Of a stretch of DNA of 64,000 nucleotides, positions 1 through 9,238 are shown piece after piece. The stretch spans positions 1 through 64,000 of the forward strand of contig WTBT01000013.1 in NCBI GenBank assembly GCA_013138965.1, read 5' to 3'. The position numbers and the translations under genes were made by a program. This DNA is from Candidatus Aegiribacteria sp. Lineage in GTDB: Bacteria > Fermentibacterota > Fermentibacteria > Fermentibacterales > JCC-6. The stretch's first letter is position 1. Each line of letters begins with the position of its first letter. Under the pieces are notes generated by a model. The model was not told where the DNA came from. It did not search any database and saw only the letters and a list, made by a program, of their open reading frames with translations.

Positions 1-917
1 CCGATCAGTGACATCACAATACCGATTGGAAGCTCGGCCGGGCTGATAACCACCCTTGAAAGAGAATCCGCGAGAATGACAAGCAGCATACCTCCAAGCG
101 CTGATGCAGGTACAAGGTATCTGTAATCAGCTCCGACGAATCTCCTCATCATATGCGGCACCATCAGCCCGACAAATCCGACGGGACCCACTGCTCCTAC
201 GGTTGATCCTGCAAGAAGCGCGGCGATCGCAAGCAGCAGATTTCTTTCACTGTTCACTGAAACGCCTCTGGTATGGGCGATATCATCGCCCTGAGAAATC
301 TGGTTCAGGACCCCCGTTCTCGTGATCACAACACCAATTCCCAGGATCACCGGCAGCAGGAGGAACAGAGGTTTGCTCCATCCGATTACAGCCATATCAC
401 CCATCATCCATCGTACTATCTCCATGATCCTTGAGGCATCACTGAAATACTCGAACAGGAGGAGGATGGACGCGCCCACAAGGTTCATGGTGATCCCGGC
501 CAGAAGGAGTGTTGAACCGTAATCAGCCCTCCTGCTCCTGTAGGCCAGAGCGTACACCAGAATAACGGCCAGAAGTGCTCCCGCTGTCCCGGCAACGACA
601 AGCCCCATAACCGGCATGATCAGCCCGAACACGATCACTGAACCGGCCACCAATCCGGCTCCTGCAGATATGCCAAGAGTGTAGGGTGTTGCCAGATCGT
701 TCCTGAGTATGGACTGAAGAACACAGCCCGAAATGGACAGAGCGCTTCCGGTGAGCAGAGCAAGTATAAGCCTGGGTAGCCTCAGTTTCATGATAACCCA
801 TTCCGGGGGGTGCTCCATGGGACCGGCGAGAAGTGACAGAGCGCCGGCAAGAATGACTGACAGTACAAGAAGAATCCAGAATCCAGACGACTTCCTTGAG
901 GTGATTCCGCTTTTCAT
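1..917 (-). CDS. FecCD/BtuC-family ABC transporter permease (3' end cut by window edge)
   Basis: Inner-membrane permease of a cobalamin/siderophore/heme-type importer. About 305 residues are visible and the C-terminal ~25 lie beyond the left edge, judging from the usual ~330. The frame starts MKSGITSRKSSGFWILL, with one TM helix at once, then the conserved RLPRLILALLTGSALS and the GPVGFVGLMVPHMMRR stretch typical of BtuC/FecD, where the ATPase docks. The start ATG at 917 overlaps the TGA of the ATPase gene as ATGA, so the two are translationally coupled. It follows the binding-protein and ATPase genes in the order F-D-C. No cobalamin riboswitch precedes the set, because the set is the tail of a long housekeeping operon. 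The substrate is therefore not fixed by sequence; a corrinoid is my guess. Confidence 0.93.
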   Translation of the reverse strand, partial: MKSGITSRKSSGFWILLVLSVILAGALSLLAGPMEHPPEWVIMKLRLPRLILALLTGSALSISGCVLQSILRNDLATPYTLGISAGAGLVAGSVIVFGLIMPVMGLVVAGTAGALLAVILVYALAYRSRRADYGSTLLLAGITMNLVGASILLLFEYFSDASRIMEIVRWMMGDMAVIGWSKPLFLLLPVILGIGVVITRTGVLNQISQGDDIAHTRGVSVNSERNLLLAIAALLAGSTVGAVGPVGFVGLMVPHMMRRFVGADYRYLVPASALGGMLLVILADSLSRVVISPAELPIGIVMSLI

Positions 918-1699
918 TGTTTCACTTCGGGTACGATAACCCAGGAACGGGTTGCCCTGTCGTGCGATACGAGAAGATTCACATTGAATACTTCCGACAG
1001 GATCTCAGTTGTAAAAACATCAGCGGGGCTGCCGAAGGCCCTGGATCTTCCATCTGACAGGACAAGCACTGAATCGAGGTACCTTCCGGAGATCGCGACT
1101 TCGTGTGTGCTGACAAGAATGGCAATTCCTCTGCTGGAGAGTTTTTTCAGCAGCAGCCACATGTTAAGTTGATGCCTGAAATCCAGGGATGAGCCCGGTT
1201 CGTCCAGAAGGAGGAGCTCGGGTTCCTGTGCAAGCGCCGATGCAAGCAGAACCAGCCGCTTCTCTCCGCCTGAAAGGTTTGAGAATATTCTGTCCCGAAG
1301 ATCCCATGTATCCGTTTCAAGCATGCATCTCTCAGCCGTTTCCAGGTCCTCCGCGGAATCCAGAGCCCATCCGCTTCTGTACGGATGCCTGCCGAGGAGA
1401 ACGGTTTCAGCAACGGTCAATCGGGACTGAGGATTGAAGTTCTGCGGAAGGTAAGATACCATCCTGGCTTTCTGATTGTTCGAAAGGGAAGACAGCCTGC
1501 TGCCGCATATGGATATCTCACCGGAAGAATCAACTGCAATCTGAAGTATGCTCCTTAGCAGGGTGCTTTTCCCGACGCCGTTGGGACCGATCAGCCCGCA
1601 TATCTCACCCGGAGCGATCGAAAGATTTATATCCGAAAGTATCCTGATACTTCCATAACCCGCGCTCAGATTGCTGATACTCAGAGCAGGCACGAACAT
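914..1699 (-). CDS. ABC transporter ATP-binding protein, BtuD/FecE type
   Basis: Cytoplasmic ATPase that powers the adjacent FecCD-type permease. At 261 residues it is of normal family length. The Walker A motif GPNGVGKST is at about 38-46, the Q-loop in SYLPQNF near 82-88, the ABC signature LSGGEKR near 142-148, Walker B LLLLDEP near 162-168, and the H-loop in LVSTHE. The ATG at 1699 lies inside the last codons of the binding-protein gene (19-bp overlap), and its TGA overlaps the permease ATG, so the three genes form one coupled unit. All catalytic motifs look intact. Confidence 0.95.
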   Translation of the reverse strand: MFVPALSISNLSAGYGSIRILSDINLSIAPGEICGLIGPNGVGKSTLLRSILQIAVDSSGEISICGSRLSSLSNNQKARMVSYLPQNFNPQSRLTVAETVLLGRHPYRSGWALDSAEDLETAERCMLETDTWDLRDRIFSNLSGGEKRLVLLASALAQEPELLLLDEPGSSLDFRHQLNMWLLLKKLSSRGIAILVSTHEVAISGRYLDSVLVLSDGRSRAFGSPADVFTTEILSEVFNVNLLVSHDRATRSWVIVPEVKQ

Positions 1700-2508
1700 A
1701 TCCTTTCTGCTATCCTGCCGATCCTTCCTCCTGGAATCATAATGTACGGCTCGAAAAGAGAGTGTGTCCTGGCGGGTTCAAAACCCAACCCCTCGAAGTA
1801 ATTCTCTTCCGAGGCCGCGATGAACGCCGTATCCGTTCTTCCGGGAAAAAGAGAGATGATATGATCCGGAGAAAGATCAATAACACCTTCCGCGGATATC
1901 ATTGGCCAGCAGCCGGTTCCCGGAGCGGATATGGAGCAGTTGACAGAGGAGAGGATATCCGCAAAAAAGGTACTCCTTCCCGCAACGGTCATGCTGGATG
2001 AACCTCTCTCGTGGTATATCACTATCATCACCGAAATGGGAGCCGTACTCTGCATTTCATTTGCCAGTGAGTCCAGTTTATTCTGCACTTCCCCCCTGAA
2101 ATCGGCTGCTTCAGCGCCGTACCTGGCATCAAGGGAATCAAGTGAACTGAAAACATCCGCCAGTGTGTCAAAGCGGTAGGTATAGCAGGGTATTCCAAGG
2201 GTTGCGGCAAGTTCCATGAGTACAGGGCTTTCGCCGGAGATATGAATTGAAGTCGGGGCCAGTGAGGCTATCTGCTCCAATGACGGGTCAATATAGCCGC
2301 CGACCTGCGGCAGGTTCCCGGTCTCCTCCGGGAAGGAAGAGTAGCGGTCTACCCCGACTATTCGGGAGCCCAGACCGGAAGCGTACATCAGCTCAACCAG
2401 AGACGGGCCAAGAACCACGAATCTGTTATCCTCCAGGCTGCCGTTGTCAATGCTGGAACAGGAGCAGAACAGAATTGCCGATAGAACAAGAAAGAGTAAG
2501 GCTTTCAT
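1681..2508 (-). CDS. Periplasmic/lipoprotein substrate-binding protein, BtuF/FepB type
   Basis: Captures a metal chelate outside the inner membrane and delivers it to the permease. The protein has the BtuF-like core pattern: IVGVDRYSSFPEE, then LPQVGGYIDPSLEQIASLAP, and the two-lobed fold length. I use the ATG at 2508 rather than an in-frame start at 2550, for two reasons. It gives a clean signal sequence MKALLFLVLSAILFCSC with a lipobox-like FCSC, and it overlaps the TGA of the sigma gene as ATGA. That gives 275 residues. The lipobox has Phe at -3 in place of the usual Leu, so lipidation is probable but not certain. The ligand (B12, heme or siderophore) cannot be told from sequence. Confidence 0.9.
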   Translation of the reverse strand: MKALLFLVLSAILFCSCSSIDNGSLEDNRFVVLGPSLVELMYASGLGSRIVGVDRYSSFPEETGNLPQVGGYIDPSLEQIASLAPTSIHISGESPVLMELAATLGIPCYTYRFDTLADVFSSLDSLDARYGAEAADFRGEVQNKLDSLANEMQSTAPISVMIVIYHERGSSSMTVAGRSTFFADILSSVNCSISAPGTGCWPMISAEGVIDLSPDHIISLFPGRTDTAFIAASEENYFEGLGFEPARTHSLFEPYIMIPGGRIGRIAERICSCLL

Positions 2509-3968
2509 AATGATCCATTTCCCGAAAGTGTTGCAAGCAAACCGTGACATTTAAGCTTGTTCAGGGCTCTGGATTCCAGTTGTCTGACCCTTTCCCTGCT
2601 GATGCCGAATATCCTTCCAAGCTCCTGCAGAGTACACGGCTCATCATCGAGAAGCCCGAAGCGCAGTGTGATTATAGTCTTCTCCCTGTCGGAGAGCGAA
2701 GCAAGCGCGGTATCGATTCTCTCTCTGGTATCATTATGCACAGCCTCTGCGTCAGGCTGCTGAAAACGGCTCTCCAGGAAATCGGCGATCGTTGCGTCAT
2801 GCTCTCCATCGGTATGGTCCAGTGACAGCAAGGGTGCGGTAGAAAGGTATACCTGTTCTATTTCGTTCCTGTTTCTGCCCATGTATTCCGAAAGCTCATC
2901 CAGGGTTGGCTTATGACCGCTTTCCAACGTAAAATCATCGATCGCCCTGTTTATTGAAGAATCCTCTTTCTGTACGGATGCCGGAACTCGAACCAGCCTT
3001 GAATGGTGAAGAATGGCTTTTATTATGTACTGCCTTATCCACCATACCGCGTAAGTGGACAGTTTGCAGGAGCGGCGGAAATCGAAACGCCTGACAGCCT
3101 CCATAAGGCCCTGGCATCCTTCCTGAACAAGGTCCATCTCTTCCATTATACTGCATGGATAGTACTTCCGTACCATGGAGACCACAAGCCTGAGATTCGC
3201 CTCAACGAAACGTTCGAGGATATCAGCGTTTTCCTGGAAGGCTTTTCGGAAACATTTCGCAGCGGTAGAGTATTCTTGAATACCTGAGCCTCTCTTCACC
3301 TCCATAAGATCCAGTTCATTCTGGATGGATGAAAAGAGAGGATGAAGCTCCCAGGCTCTGTAACTGTTCTGTTCGGCAGGCTTTAGAAGTGATTCATGAT
3401 TGAGAGCCTTCGCGGCGACAGGATCCAAATCATCTTCCAGAAGATTCATCAGGCTCATGCGCCGGTTCACAAGCTTTCTACAGTTCTCGATCCCTTCAAA
3501 AAGTTCACTACCGATGTTCTCCACGGTATGCCAGAGAAGATGAAGGTCACGTACTGAATCGCGATTAAGGTAACGATTTTTCATGTTATCGAGAATTTCC
3601 CTGAGTGTATTTCTACTGGAATCAGGCAAATGGCCGTTAACGATACCCCAGAAGGACTCGTCGATCATTCTCTTCCGAGGGATATCTCCATTCAGCAGCA
3701 TCCGGAAAGGATCGAAGAACTGACGGCGGCCAAGTTTAATGGAAAGGATAGATTCAAGCATATCGCACCTTACTTTTTCCTGCTCTGTAATCAGCTTCTT
3801 CTCCTCCTCCGGTGACATTGGAGAAACCACATCAAGCTCCCGGAGGAAAATTGTACTTGACGAGCAATCACGATTTCTGCGGCTATCGAAAATAGGAACT
3901 TCCTTACATGCTGATGAGCTTTTTCTCGATTTCGATGATCTTGCGCTGCAGCTCCTGAAGATCTTCAT
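2505..3968 (-). CDS. RpoD-like sigma-70 factor (second sigma of the window); start uncertain
   Basis: Directs RNA polymerase to promoters. Region 1.2 is visible in SSTIFLREL and SPEEEKKL, the region 2 core in FVEANLRLVVSMVRKYYP and DLVQEGCQGLMEAVRRFD, region 2.4 in STYAVWWIRQYIIKAILHHS, region 3 in PTLDELSEYMGRN, and the region 4 helix-turn-helix in GISRERVRQLESRALNKL. A non-conserved region of roughly 200 residues separates regions 1.2 and 2. The first ATG (3968) would overlap dnaG by 65 bp and give a Ser/Lys-rich tail read from dnaG codons. The next canonical starts, GTG 3830 and ATG 3818, would cut into region 1.2. An ATT at 3893, seven bases after AAGGA, would begin just upstream of region 1.2. 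It lies directly downstream of dnaG, as rpoD does in the classical macromolecular-synthesis operon. Confidence 0.88.
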   Translation of the reverse strand: MKIFRSCSARSSKSRKSSSACKEVPIFDSRRNRDCSSSTIFLRELDVVSPMSPEEEKKLITEQEKVRCDMLESILSIKLGRRQFFDPFRMLLNGDIPRKRMIDESFWGIVNGHLPDSSRNTLREILDNMKNRYLNRDSVRDLHLLWHTVENIGSELFEGIENCRKLVNRRMSLMNLLEDDLDPVAAKALNHESLLKPAEQNSYRAWELHPLFSSIQNELDLMEVKRGSGIQEYSTAAKCFRKAFQENADILERFVEANLRLVVSMVRKYYPCSIMEEMDLVQEGCQGLMEAVRRFDFRRSCKLSTYAVWWIRQYIIKAILHHSRLVRVPASVQKEDSSINRAIDDFTLESGHKPTLDELSEYMGRNRNEIEQVYLSTAPLLSLDHTDGEHDATIADFLESRFQQPDAEAVHNDTRERIDTALASLSDREKTIITLRFGLLDDEPCTLQELGRIFGISRERVRQLESRALNKLKCHGLLATLSGNGSL

Positions 3969-5637
3969 TCTTCCCGAAATTCAGCTGCGATTTCAGTCGT
4001 TTGCACTCCCTCTGAAGCCTGTCCTTTTTCACGGCTTTCAGCAGGTTTTCACTGTCAGCAGGCTCGTTCTGCTCAGGATAGATTGACAACAGCCTGGCGC
4101 ATATCGATCTGTCATTATCCTCAAGAAGCGAAAGCTGTAGATTTTCCATACCTGAATCGGCCTGTCTTCTTATTTCGCTTAAAATCCTGGATCCCGATTC
4201 GCTGCGAAAATCATCCTCCTCAAGAAAATCCAGGAGCGGATCTGAGAGTCCTCCGGGTGAAAGGAGAATTGAACCCAGTATCCTGCTGTCCCACCTGTTC
4301 AGTTCCATCTTCTTGAGTTTCTCCCGATCCGGCTTTCTTATTCTGCTGTCCCCTTCTTCGATCTCAAGTTGCAGCGTTCTCATGGAATAGCCGGTCTCCT
4401 CAGAAATTACCCTGATCATGGTTTCCCTTATAACCGGCTCAGTGGCGCTGGAAGCGATCTCAACAAGTCTTTTCACAACCTTTACCTTTTTCTCCGAACC
4501 ACTCACCGAGGACCAGCCGCCAAGAAGCTCAAGGGCGTATCTGATGGGATCATTAGCTCTTCCAATCAATTCAAGTACTGATTCCCTGCCCATCTCGAGT
4601 ATATAATCATCTGGATCCTGTCCTCGAGGAATAGCGATTATCCCGGGGAGGCATCCCTGCTCAAGAATGATTTCAGCTGCTCTTACAGATGCCCTCTGCC
4701 CGGATCTGTCGCCGTCGTAGCAAATATAAACAGACGCAAGAGCCCCCATCTGGCGGGCCTGGGGAGATGTAAGGGCGGTTCCGCAAGTTGCCACGACGCA
4801 TTCAAATCCAGCGTCCACAAACCGGGCATGATCGAAATAACCCTCAACCAGAATGACCATGTCCAGATCCCGTGATGCTCGTGCGGCATCTCTGTAACCG
4901 TAAAGATAATCACCCTTCCTGTAAATGGGTGAATCGGGACCGTTAAGGTACTTCGGAGCCCCTGTTGCGGATTCTTTTATCAGTCTCCCGCCGAAACTGA
5001 TTATCCTGCCCCGTCTGTCTGAGATCGGGAACAGTATTCTGCCCCTGAATCTGTCGTATATACCGCTGCTCCTGGTTGATCGCAGAGCCACGCCCGATTC
5101 GATAAGCTGACTTTCGGAATACCCCTTTCCACGCAGGTGGGCTCCCAGACCGCCCGCATCGGGTGCCCAGCCGATACCGAGCTTTTCTATGATCCGTTCA
5201 GACAGTTTTCGTCCCTCGAGGTACTTCAGGGCAACGGCTCCAGCCTTACCCGAAAGCTGCTTCCTGTAATAACTGTGAGCATCGGCAAGGATTTCCCTGA
5301 ACACATCGGTTCTGGTTGTATCTCTTCCGGTTCTTTCCAGCTTGATGCCGGCTTCGGATGCCAGTTCCTCCACCACTTCGGTAAATGAAAAGCTTAGATA
5401 ATTCATAAGAAATGAGAATACGTCTCCTCCGGCCCCGCACCCGAAACAATGATACATCTGCCTTTCCGGGGAGACGAAGAAGGATGGGGTTTTCTCCCTG
5501 TGGAAAGGGCATGAACCCTTTATGCTTCTCCCTGACCTCTTCAGGTTGACATACCTGCCGATTACTGTGACTATATCACTCGACGCTCTGACACGTTCGA
5601 CGGATTCGCTGGAGAAATAGCCGCCTGTTCCGCTCAT
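3904..5637 (-). CDS. dnaG: DNA primase
   Basis: Makes RNA primers at the replication fork. It has 577 residues. The N-terminal CHC2 zinc finger has C43, H46, C64 and C67 (CPFHREKTPSFF, then YHCFGCGAGGD). The catalytic core follows, with the Toprim glutamate in VILVEGYFDH near residue 265 and the metal-binding YDGDRSGQRA near 309. The C-terminal helicase-binding part is less conserved and ends in a charged helix, KKLISM. The ATG at 5637 overlaps the mutS2 TGA as ATGA, and the stop at 3904 precedes the RpoD-like sigma. The dnaG-sigma pairing is classical, but here rpsU is absent and mutS2 and dnaJ sit upstream instead. Confidence 0.97.
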   Translation of the reverse strand: MSGTGGYFSSESVERVRASSDIVTVIGRYVNLKRSGRSIKGSCPFHREKTPSFFVSPERQMYHCFGCGAGGDVFSFLMNYLSFSFTEVVEELASEAGIKLERTGRDTTRTDVFREILADAHSYYRKQLSGKAGAVALKYLEGRKLSERIIEKLGIGWAPDAGGLGAHLRGKGYSESQLIESGVALRSTRSSGIYDRFRGRILFPISDRRGRIISFGGRLIKESATGAPKYLNGPDSPIYRKGDYLYGYRDAARASRDLDMVILVEGYFDHARFVDAGFECVVATCGTALTSPQARQMGALASVYICYDGDRSGQRASVRAAEIILEQGCLPGIIAIPRGQDPDDYILEMGRESVLELIGRANDPIRYALELLGGWSSVSGSEKKVKVVKRLVEIASSATEPVIRETMIRVISEETGYSMRTLQLEIEEGDSRIRKPDREKLKKMELNRWDSRILGSILLSPGGLSDPLLDFLEEDDFRSESGSRILSEIRRQADSGMENLQLSLLEDNDRSICARLLSIYPEQNEPADSENLLKAVKKDRLQRECKRLKSQLNFGKNEDLQELQRKIIEIEKKLISM

Positions 5638-7973
5638 AAGGATTTCTTCTCAGCTGTATTCAGCAATACGATTGTCACTCCCGTACCTCCTTCGGAGGGT
5701 TTTCCCTGTCTGAAGGAGGTAATCCTCCCATCTCTCCGTACCATATCGACGACAGCTTTCATCAATATACCTTTTCCCTTGCCGTGTATGACATTTATGA
5801 AGGGAATGCCTGCGACGATTCCATCATCGATCGCACGATCAAGCTCATCAAGAGCTTCATCGGCGGACATACCTCTCAGATCCAGTTCAGTTTCAGCCGT
5901 GACAGGAATGTTCCATCCCGCGGAAGAAGGTTTCTCATCTGGTGGTGATATTTTCTCAAGGTCGGAAAGGGGTTTTCTCAGTTTGAGGTTACCAAGGATC
6001 ACCGTGGCCTGATCCTTCCCGGTTTCCTCAACCTTTCCACATCCACTCCATCCCTTCACATTAACCCAGTCTCCAGGCTCTATATCCCCGAAGGCAGGTT
6101 CCTTGTCAATGACGGATTTCCCCTTGAAAGCATGGGGTATCCTGGATACTTCCCTGATCTTCGATCTAAGCTCCCTGCGTTCTTCGGGGGATTCGGACCT
6201 TGCCAGTCTTGCCAGAAGCGAATCAGCCCTTGAATTCACACTGCGCTCTAATTCAAGGTAATCCTTCTCAATCTTCTTCTTCTGAATCAGCAGATCGTTT
6301 CTCTCCCTCTCCAGTTCCGCTTCATTCCTTTCAAACGATTTCCTGCTTTCCTCCCGCTCCATACCCAGTTCCTCCAGCTGGATCAGAACCTCCTTCCTCG
6401 CGGAAGTGATCTCCTCAAGCATTCTATCCAGCCGGAAAGAATCACCCGATAACTCCTGGGCTCTTGATAGAACGGAATCCGGAAAATTCATTCTTCTGGC
6501 TATCTCAAGGGTAAAAGAAGATCCGGGAATTCCAGCAACAAAAGTGTAATCCGGCGCCAGCGAATCCTTCCGGAAATTCATGCACCCATTGAAAAAGCCG
6601 GGCTTTCCGTGTGCGAAACTTTTCAGCTGCCCCTGGTGCGTTGTAACAATAACCCTGCAGCCCGATTCGGACAGATGCTCAAGGACAGAGGCAGCCAGAG
6701 CAGCTCCCGTCAGCGGATCTGTCCCGGCAGCCGGTTCATCAATCAGAGCAAGTGAGCTGCAGCCGGGCGTTCTGAGCATTTCAAGCTGTTCAAGCAGACG
6801 GGCGGAATAAGTACTCTGGTGCCGGGCTATCGATTGCTGGTCTCCAATTGAAACATATACCCTGCCGAAAAAGGGGATAGATGAATCCACGTCCACGCAC
6901 GAACCTATACCTGATTGAGATGTTACAACGGCCAGTCCCACTGCCTTGAGCAGTACGCTTTTCCCTCCGGCATTGGGTCCGCTCACGATAAGAACCCTCC
7001 AGTCTTCGGGGAGTTCAACATTGTTACCGACAACTTCTTTCTCGGGTATCAAAGGATGCCTGAGGTTCCGAAGCGAGAGGCTGCCTTCAGGGGGAAAGAC
7101 CGTTCTATGCTCTCGATGATACGAAGCCCTGGCGAAAATGGCGTCGAGGGAAGCTGATGCTTCAAAACATTCCTTAAGTCTGTCCAGATGCTCCCTTATC
7201 TCAAGTGAAGCTTTCTTTAAAATCCTCCGCTTCTCGAAATCAAGGTCCAGGGAGGCTTCCCTCATGGCATTACCGTCTCCGACAAGTTCCGACGGCTCAA
7301 TGAAAATTGTTTCACCGCTTTCGGACCGGTCATGAACGATTCCCCGAACATCACTTTTTCTAGAGGAGATAACTGGCAGAACATACCTTCCATCTCTTAA
7401 TGTAGGGGGGATATCCCTGAGTAATTTTCTGTTGGAAAGTGATGATGAGATTTTCGCTATCCTCTTTGACAGTCTTCTCTTGAGTCTGTCCACCTGTCGT
7501 AACAGCCGGGAGAGTTCCGCGGAAGCGTCTGAGGAGAGCTCCCCGTCCGGAGTAGTTATTGATATGAGCCTGTCTGACAGCTTTTTCAGCCTGGGGATCC
7601 GCTCAAGATGCTTATCCAGAACTGAATGATCGGCTGTTTCATTCCTGTTACGGTCTACAGACTCGACGAATCGATCCATTTCGGCGAGTATTGTACCGAC
7701 GGTTCTCAATTGCTGCGGGTCAAGCACTATTACGCCATCATCAAGGAGGCCGCATACATCATAGAGGCTGTCATTAGTGCCTGCTGGAATTCTGATGTCG
7801 CTATCGAGAAGTGCCGCTGCGACCTCGGTCTCACGCCTGCGCTCACTGGCCTTCTCCCTCCTCCAACCAGGAGTGAGAGACATGACCTTCGCGCTTCCTA
7901 TCCTGCATAAGGTCCTGGCGGCGATATCCTCAAGTACCTTCCGAAATTCCAATCGCACAAGGGAACTGATCAT
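5634..7973 (-). CDS. mutS2: Endonuclease MutS2
   Basis: MutS-family ATPase with a C-terminal Smr nuclease domain, linked in other bacteria to suppression of recombination and to rescue of collided ribosomes. The ATPase domain carries Walker A GPNAGGKS and Walker B LALIDEPAAGTDP. A long coiled coil follows (EELGMEREESRKSFERNEAE). The Smr domain, with LDLRGMSADEALDEL and NVIHGKGKGIL, forms the last ~80 residues. An in-frame TTG lies at 8000, right after the dnaJ stop. I prefer ATG 7973, which gives MISSLVRLEFRKVLEDIA, matching the usual MutS2 N-terminus, and 779 residues. The stop overlaps the dnaG start. Confidence 0.95.
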   Translation of the reverse strand: MISSLVRLEFRKVLEDIAARTLCRIGSAKVMSLTPGWRREKASERRRETEVAAALLDSDIRIPAGTNDSLYDVCGLLDDGVIVLDPQQLRTVGTILAEMDRFVESVDRNRNETADHSVLDKHLERIPRLKKLSDRLISITTPDGELSSDASAELSRLLRQVDRLKRRLSKRIAKISSSLSNRKLLRDIPPTLRDGRYVLPVISSRKSDVRGIVHDRSESGETIFIEPSELVGDGNAMREASLDLDFEKRRILKKASLEIREHLDRLKECFEASASLDAIFARASYHREHRTVFPPEGSLSLRNLRHPLIPEKEVVGNNVELPEDWRVLIVSGPNAGGKSVLLKAVGLAVVTSQSGIGSCVDVDSSIPFFGRVYVSIGDQQSIARHQSTYSARLLEQLEMLRTPGCSSLALIDEPAAGTDPLTGAALAASVLEHLSESGCRVIVTTHQGQLKSFAHGKPGFFNGCMNFRKDSLAPDYTFVAGIPGSSFTLEIARRMNFPDSVLSRAQELSGDSFRLDRMLEEITSARKEVLIQLEELGMEREESRKSFERNEAELERERNDLLIQKKKIEKDYLELERSVNSRADSLLARLARSESPEERRELRSKIREVSRIPHAFKGKSVIDKEPAFGDIEPGDWVNVKGWSGCGKVEETGKDQATVILGNLKLRKPLSDLEKISPPDEKPSSAGWNIPVTAETELDLRGMSADEALDELDRAIDDGIVAGIPFINVIHGKGKGILMKAVVDMVRRDGRITSFRQGKPSEGGTGVTIVLLNTAEKKSL

Positions 7974-8000
7974 AATGACAGTAAAAAATTCCTGCAGCAA

Positions 8001-9062
8001 CTATGATGAGGGCACGAAATGGTCTGATTCACCAAGCTCCTTCAGTACTATTTTCTCCTTCCTTGAAAGCCTTTCCGGGACGTATATATCGGCGATCACT
8101 ACAATGTTACCCCTGCCGAACCCCTTCAGTTTCCTGATCCCTTTTCTTTTCAGAACAAGCCTCTCCCCCGGCTGCACGCCAGGTGGAATAGCAATATTCA
8201 TGGTTTCTTCCTCAACGGCGGGAATGCTGATCTCAGTGCCCAGTGCCGCGTCGGGGAAGGATATCCTGGTTCTGTAGATCAGATCGTAACTCTCGCGCTG
8301 ATATTCTCCATAATCGATATTCATTATCCTTAGAATAAGATCCCCGGGATGGCCGTCATCCCCCGGGAAATGCCCCTGTCCTCTGAGCCTTATGAAATGG
8401 CCCTCGGAAACACCCGCAGGAAGATCTACCGAGATCTTCCTTTCTCTGTATTCAAGCCTGGATCCCAGACAGCCGGAACATGTTTTCACAGGGATACTGC
8501 CCCTGCCTCTGCATGAGGGGCAGACCGAAACCGACTGCATGGCTCCCAGGAGAGTTCTTCTTACAGTTCTGATCCTCCCCTGTCCACCGCACCTGTCGCA
8601 CTGTTTCATTCCTTCTTTAGGATCTGCTCCAGTTCCATCGCAAACGCTGCAATGCTCATTTCTTTCAACGGTTATCTCACGGGAGCAACCCAGAACAACT
8701 TCTTTAAGGCTCAACTCAATATCAATGACAGCGTCCTCGCCGACGGAAGTCTCCCTTGTTCGGCCAAATCCGAAAATATCCTGAAAAGCCCGAAGGGCAT
8801 CATCCATTCCAAATCCGCCGAAGAAATCCGACATGTCGGGCATTCCATCCGCCGAGCCTGTTCTATCGAATCTCTGTTTCGTGCGAGGATCACTCAGTAT
8901 TTCGTAAGCCTGGGTAATTTCCTTGAATTTCTCCTCGGCAGCCTTGTCTCCCGGATTTCTGTCAGGGTGGTATTTCAGGGCAAGCTTCCTGTAAGCGCTT
9001 TTGATCGTAGTATGATCAGCGTCCCGCTCAACACCAAGAACATTGTATGGATTAGTACTCAT
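8001..9062 (-). CDS. dnaJ: Chaperone protein DnaJ
   Basis: Hsp40 co-chaperone that delivers substrates to DnaK and stimulates its ATPase. The J domain occupies about 5-70 with the HPD motif in KYHPDRNPGD. A short Gly/Phe-rich linker follows (FFGGFGMDDALRAFQDIFGFG). The zinc-binding domain has four CxxCxGxG-type repeats: CSVCDGTG, CDRCGGQG, CPSCRGRG, and a relaxed fourth, CSGCLGSR. The two C-terminal beta domains complete 353 residues, slightly short for the family. It follows dnaK after a 176-bp gap and precedes mutS2. No grpE or hrcA is present in the window. Confidence 0.96.
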   Translation of the reverse strand: MSTNPYNVLGVERDADHTTIKSAYRKLALKYHPDRNPGDKAAEEKFKEITQAYEILSDPRTKQRFDRTGSADGMPDMSDFFGGFGMDDALRAFQDIFGFGRTRETSVGEDAVIDIELSLKEVVLGCSREITVERNEHCSVCDGTGADPKEGMKQCDRCGGQGRIRTVRRTLLGAMQSVSVCPSCRGRGSIPVKTCSGCLGSRLEYRERKISVDLPAGVSEGHFIRLRGQGHFPGDDGHPGDLILRIMNIDYGEYQRESYDLIYRTRISFPDAALGTEISIPAVEEETMNIAIPPGVQPGERLVLKRKGIRKLKGFGRGNIVVIADIYVPERLSRKEKIVLKELGESDHFVPSS

Positions 9063-9106
9063 GCAACCACATCCGTAATAAAATTCATAATTTAAACTTC
9101 ATCTGC

Positions 9107-9141
9107 CATCCGATGGACTTCTGATGATACACCATCGGATG
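9107..9141. repeat. Perfect 10-bp inverted repeat in the dnaK-dnaJ gap
   Basis: CATCCGATGG (9107-9116) pairs exactly with CCATCGGATG (9132-9141) around a 15-base spacer. It lies in the 176-bp gap between dnaK and dnaJ, both on the minus strand, and would lie in the leader of dnaJ in any readthrough transcript. No T run follows on either strand, so it is not a standard terminator. It does not match the CIRCE consensus. It could be a partial terminator, an RNA-processing hairpin or an operator. Confidence 0.6.
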
Positions 9142-9238
9142 CACATCCTGTATTTTCCGAAACAGAAATATAGTAAGGAAATGCTTTTTGTGGAAAAATA
9201 GTATTTATAGCTGTTGCAGTTCATCGGAAGCAGAGCGG

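Noticed and set aside
917-2550. Cobalamin riboswitch for the BtuFDC-like genes
   Set aside because: The genes overlap with the sigma gene; there is no leader of suitable length and no B12 box.
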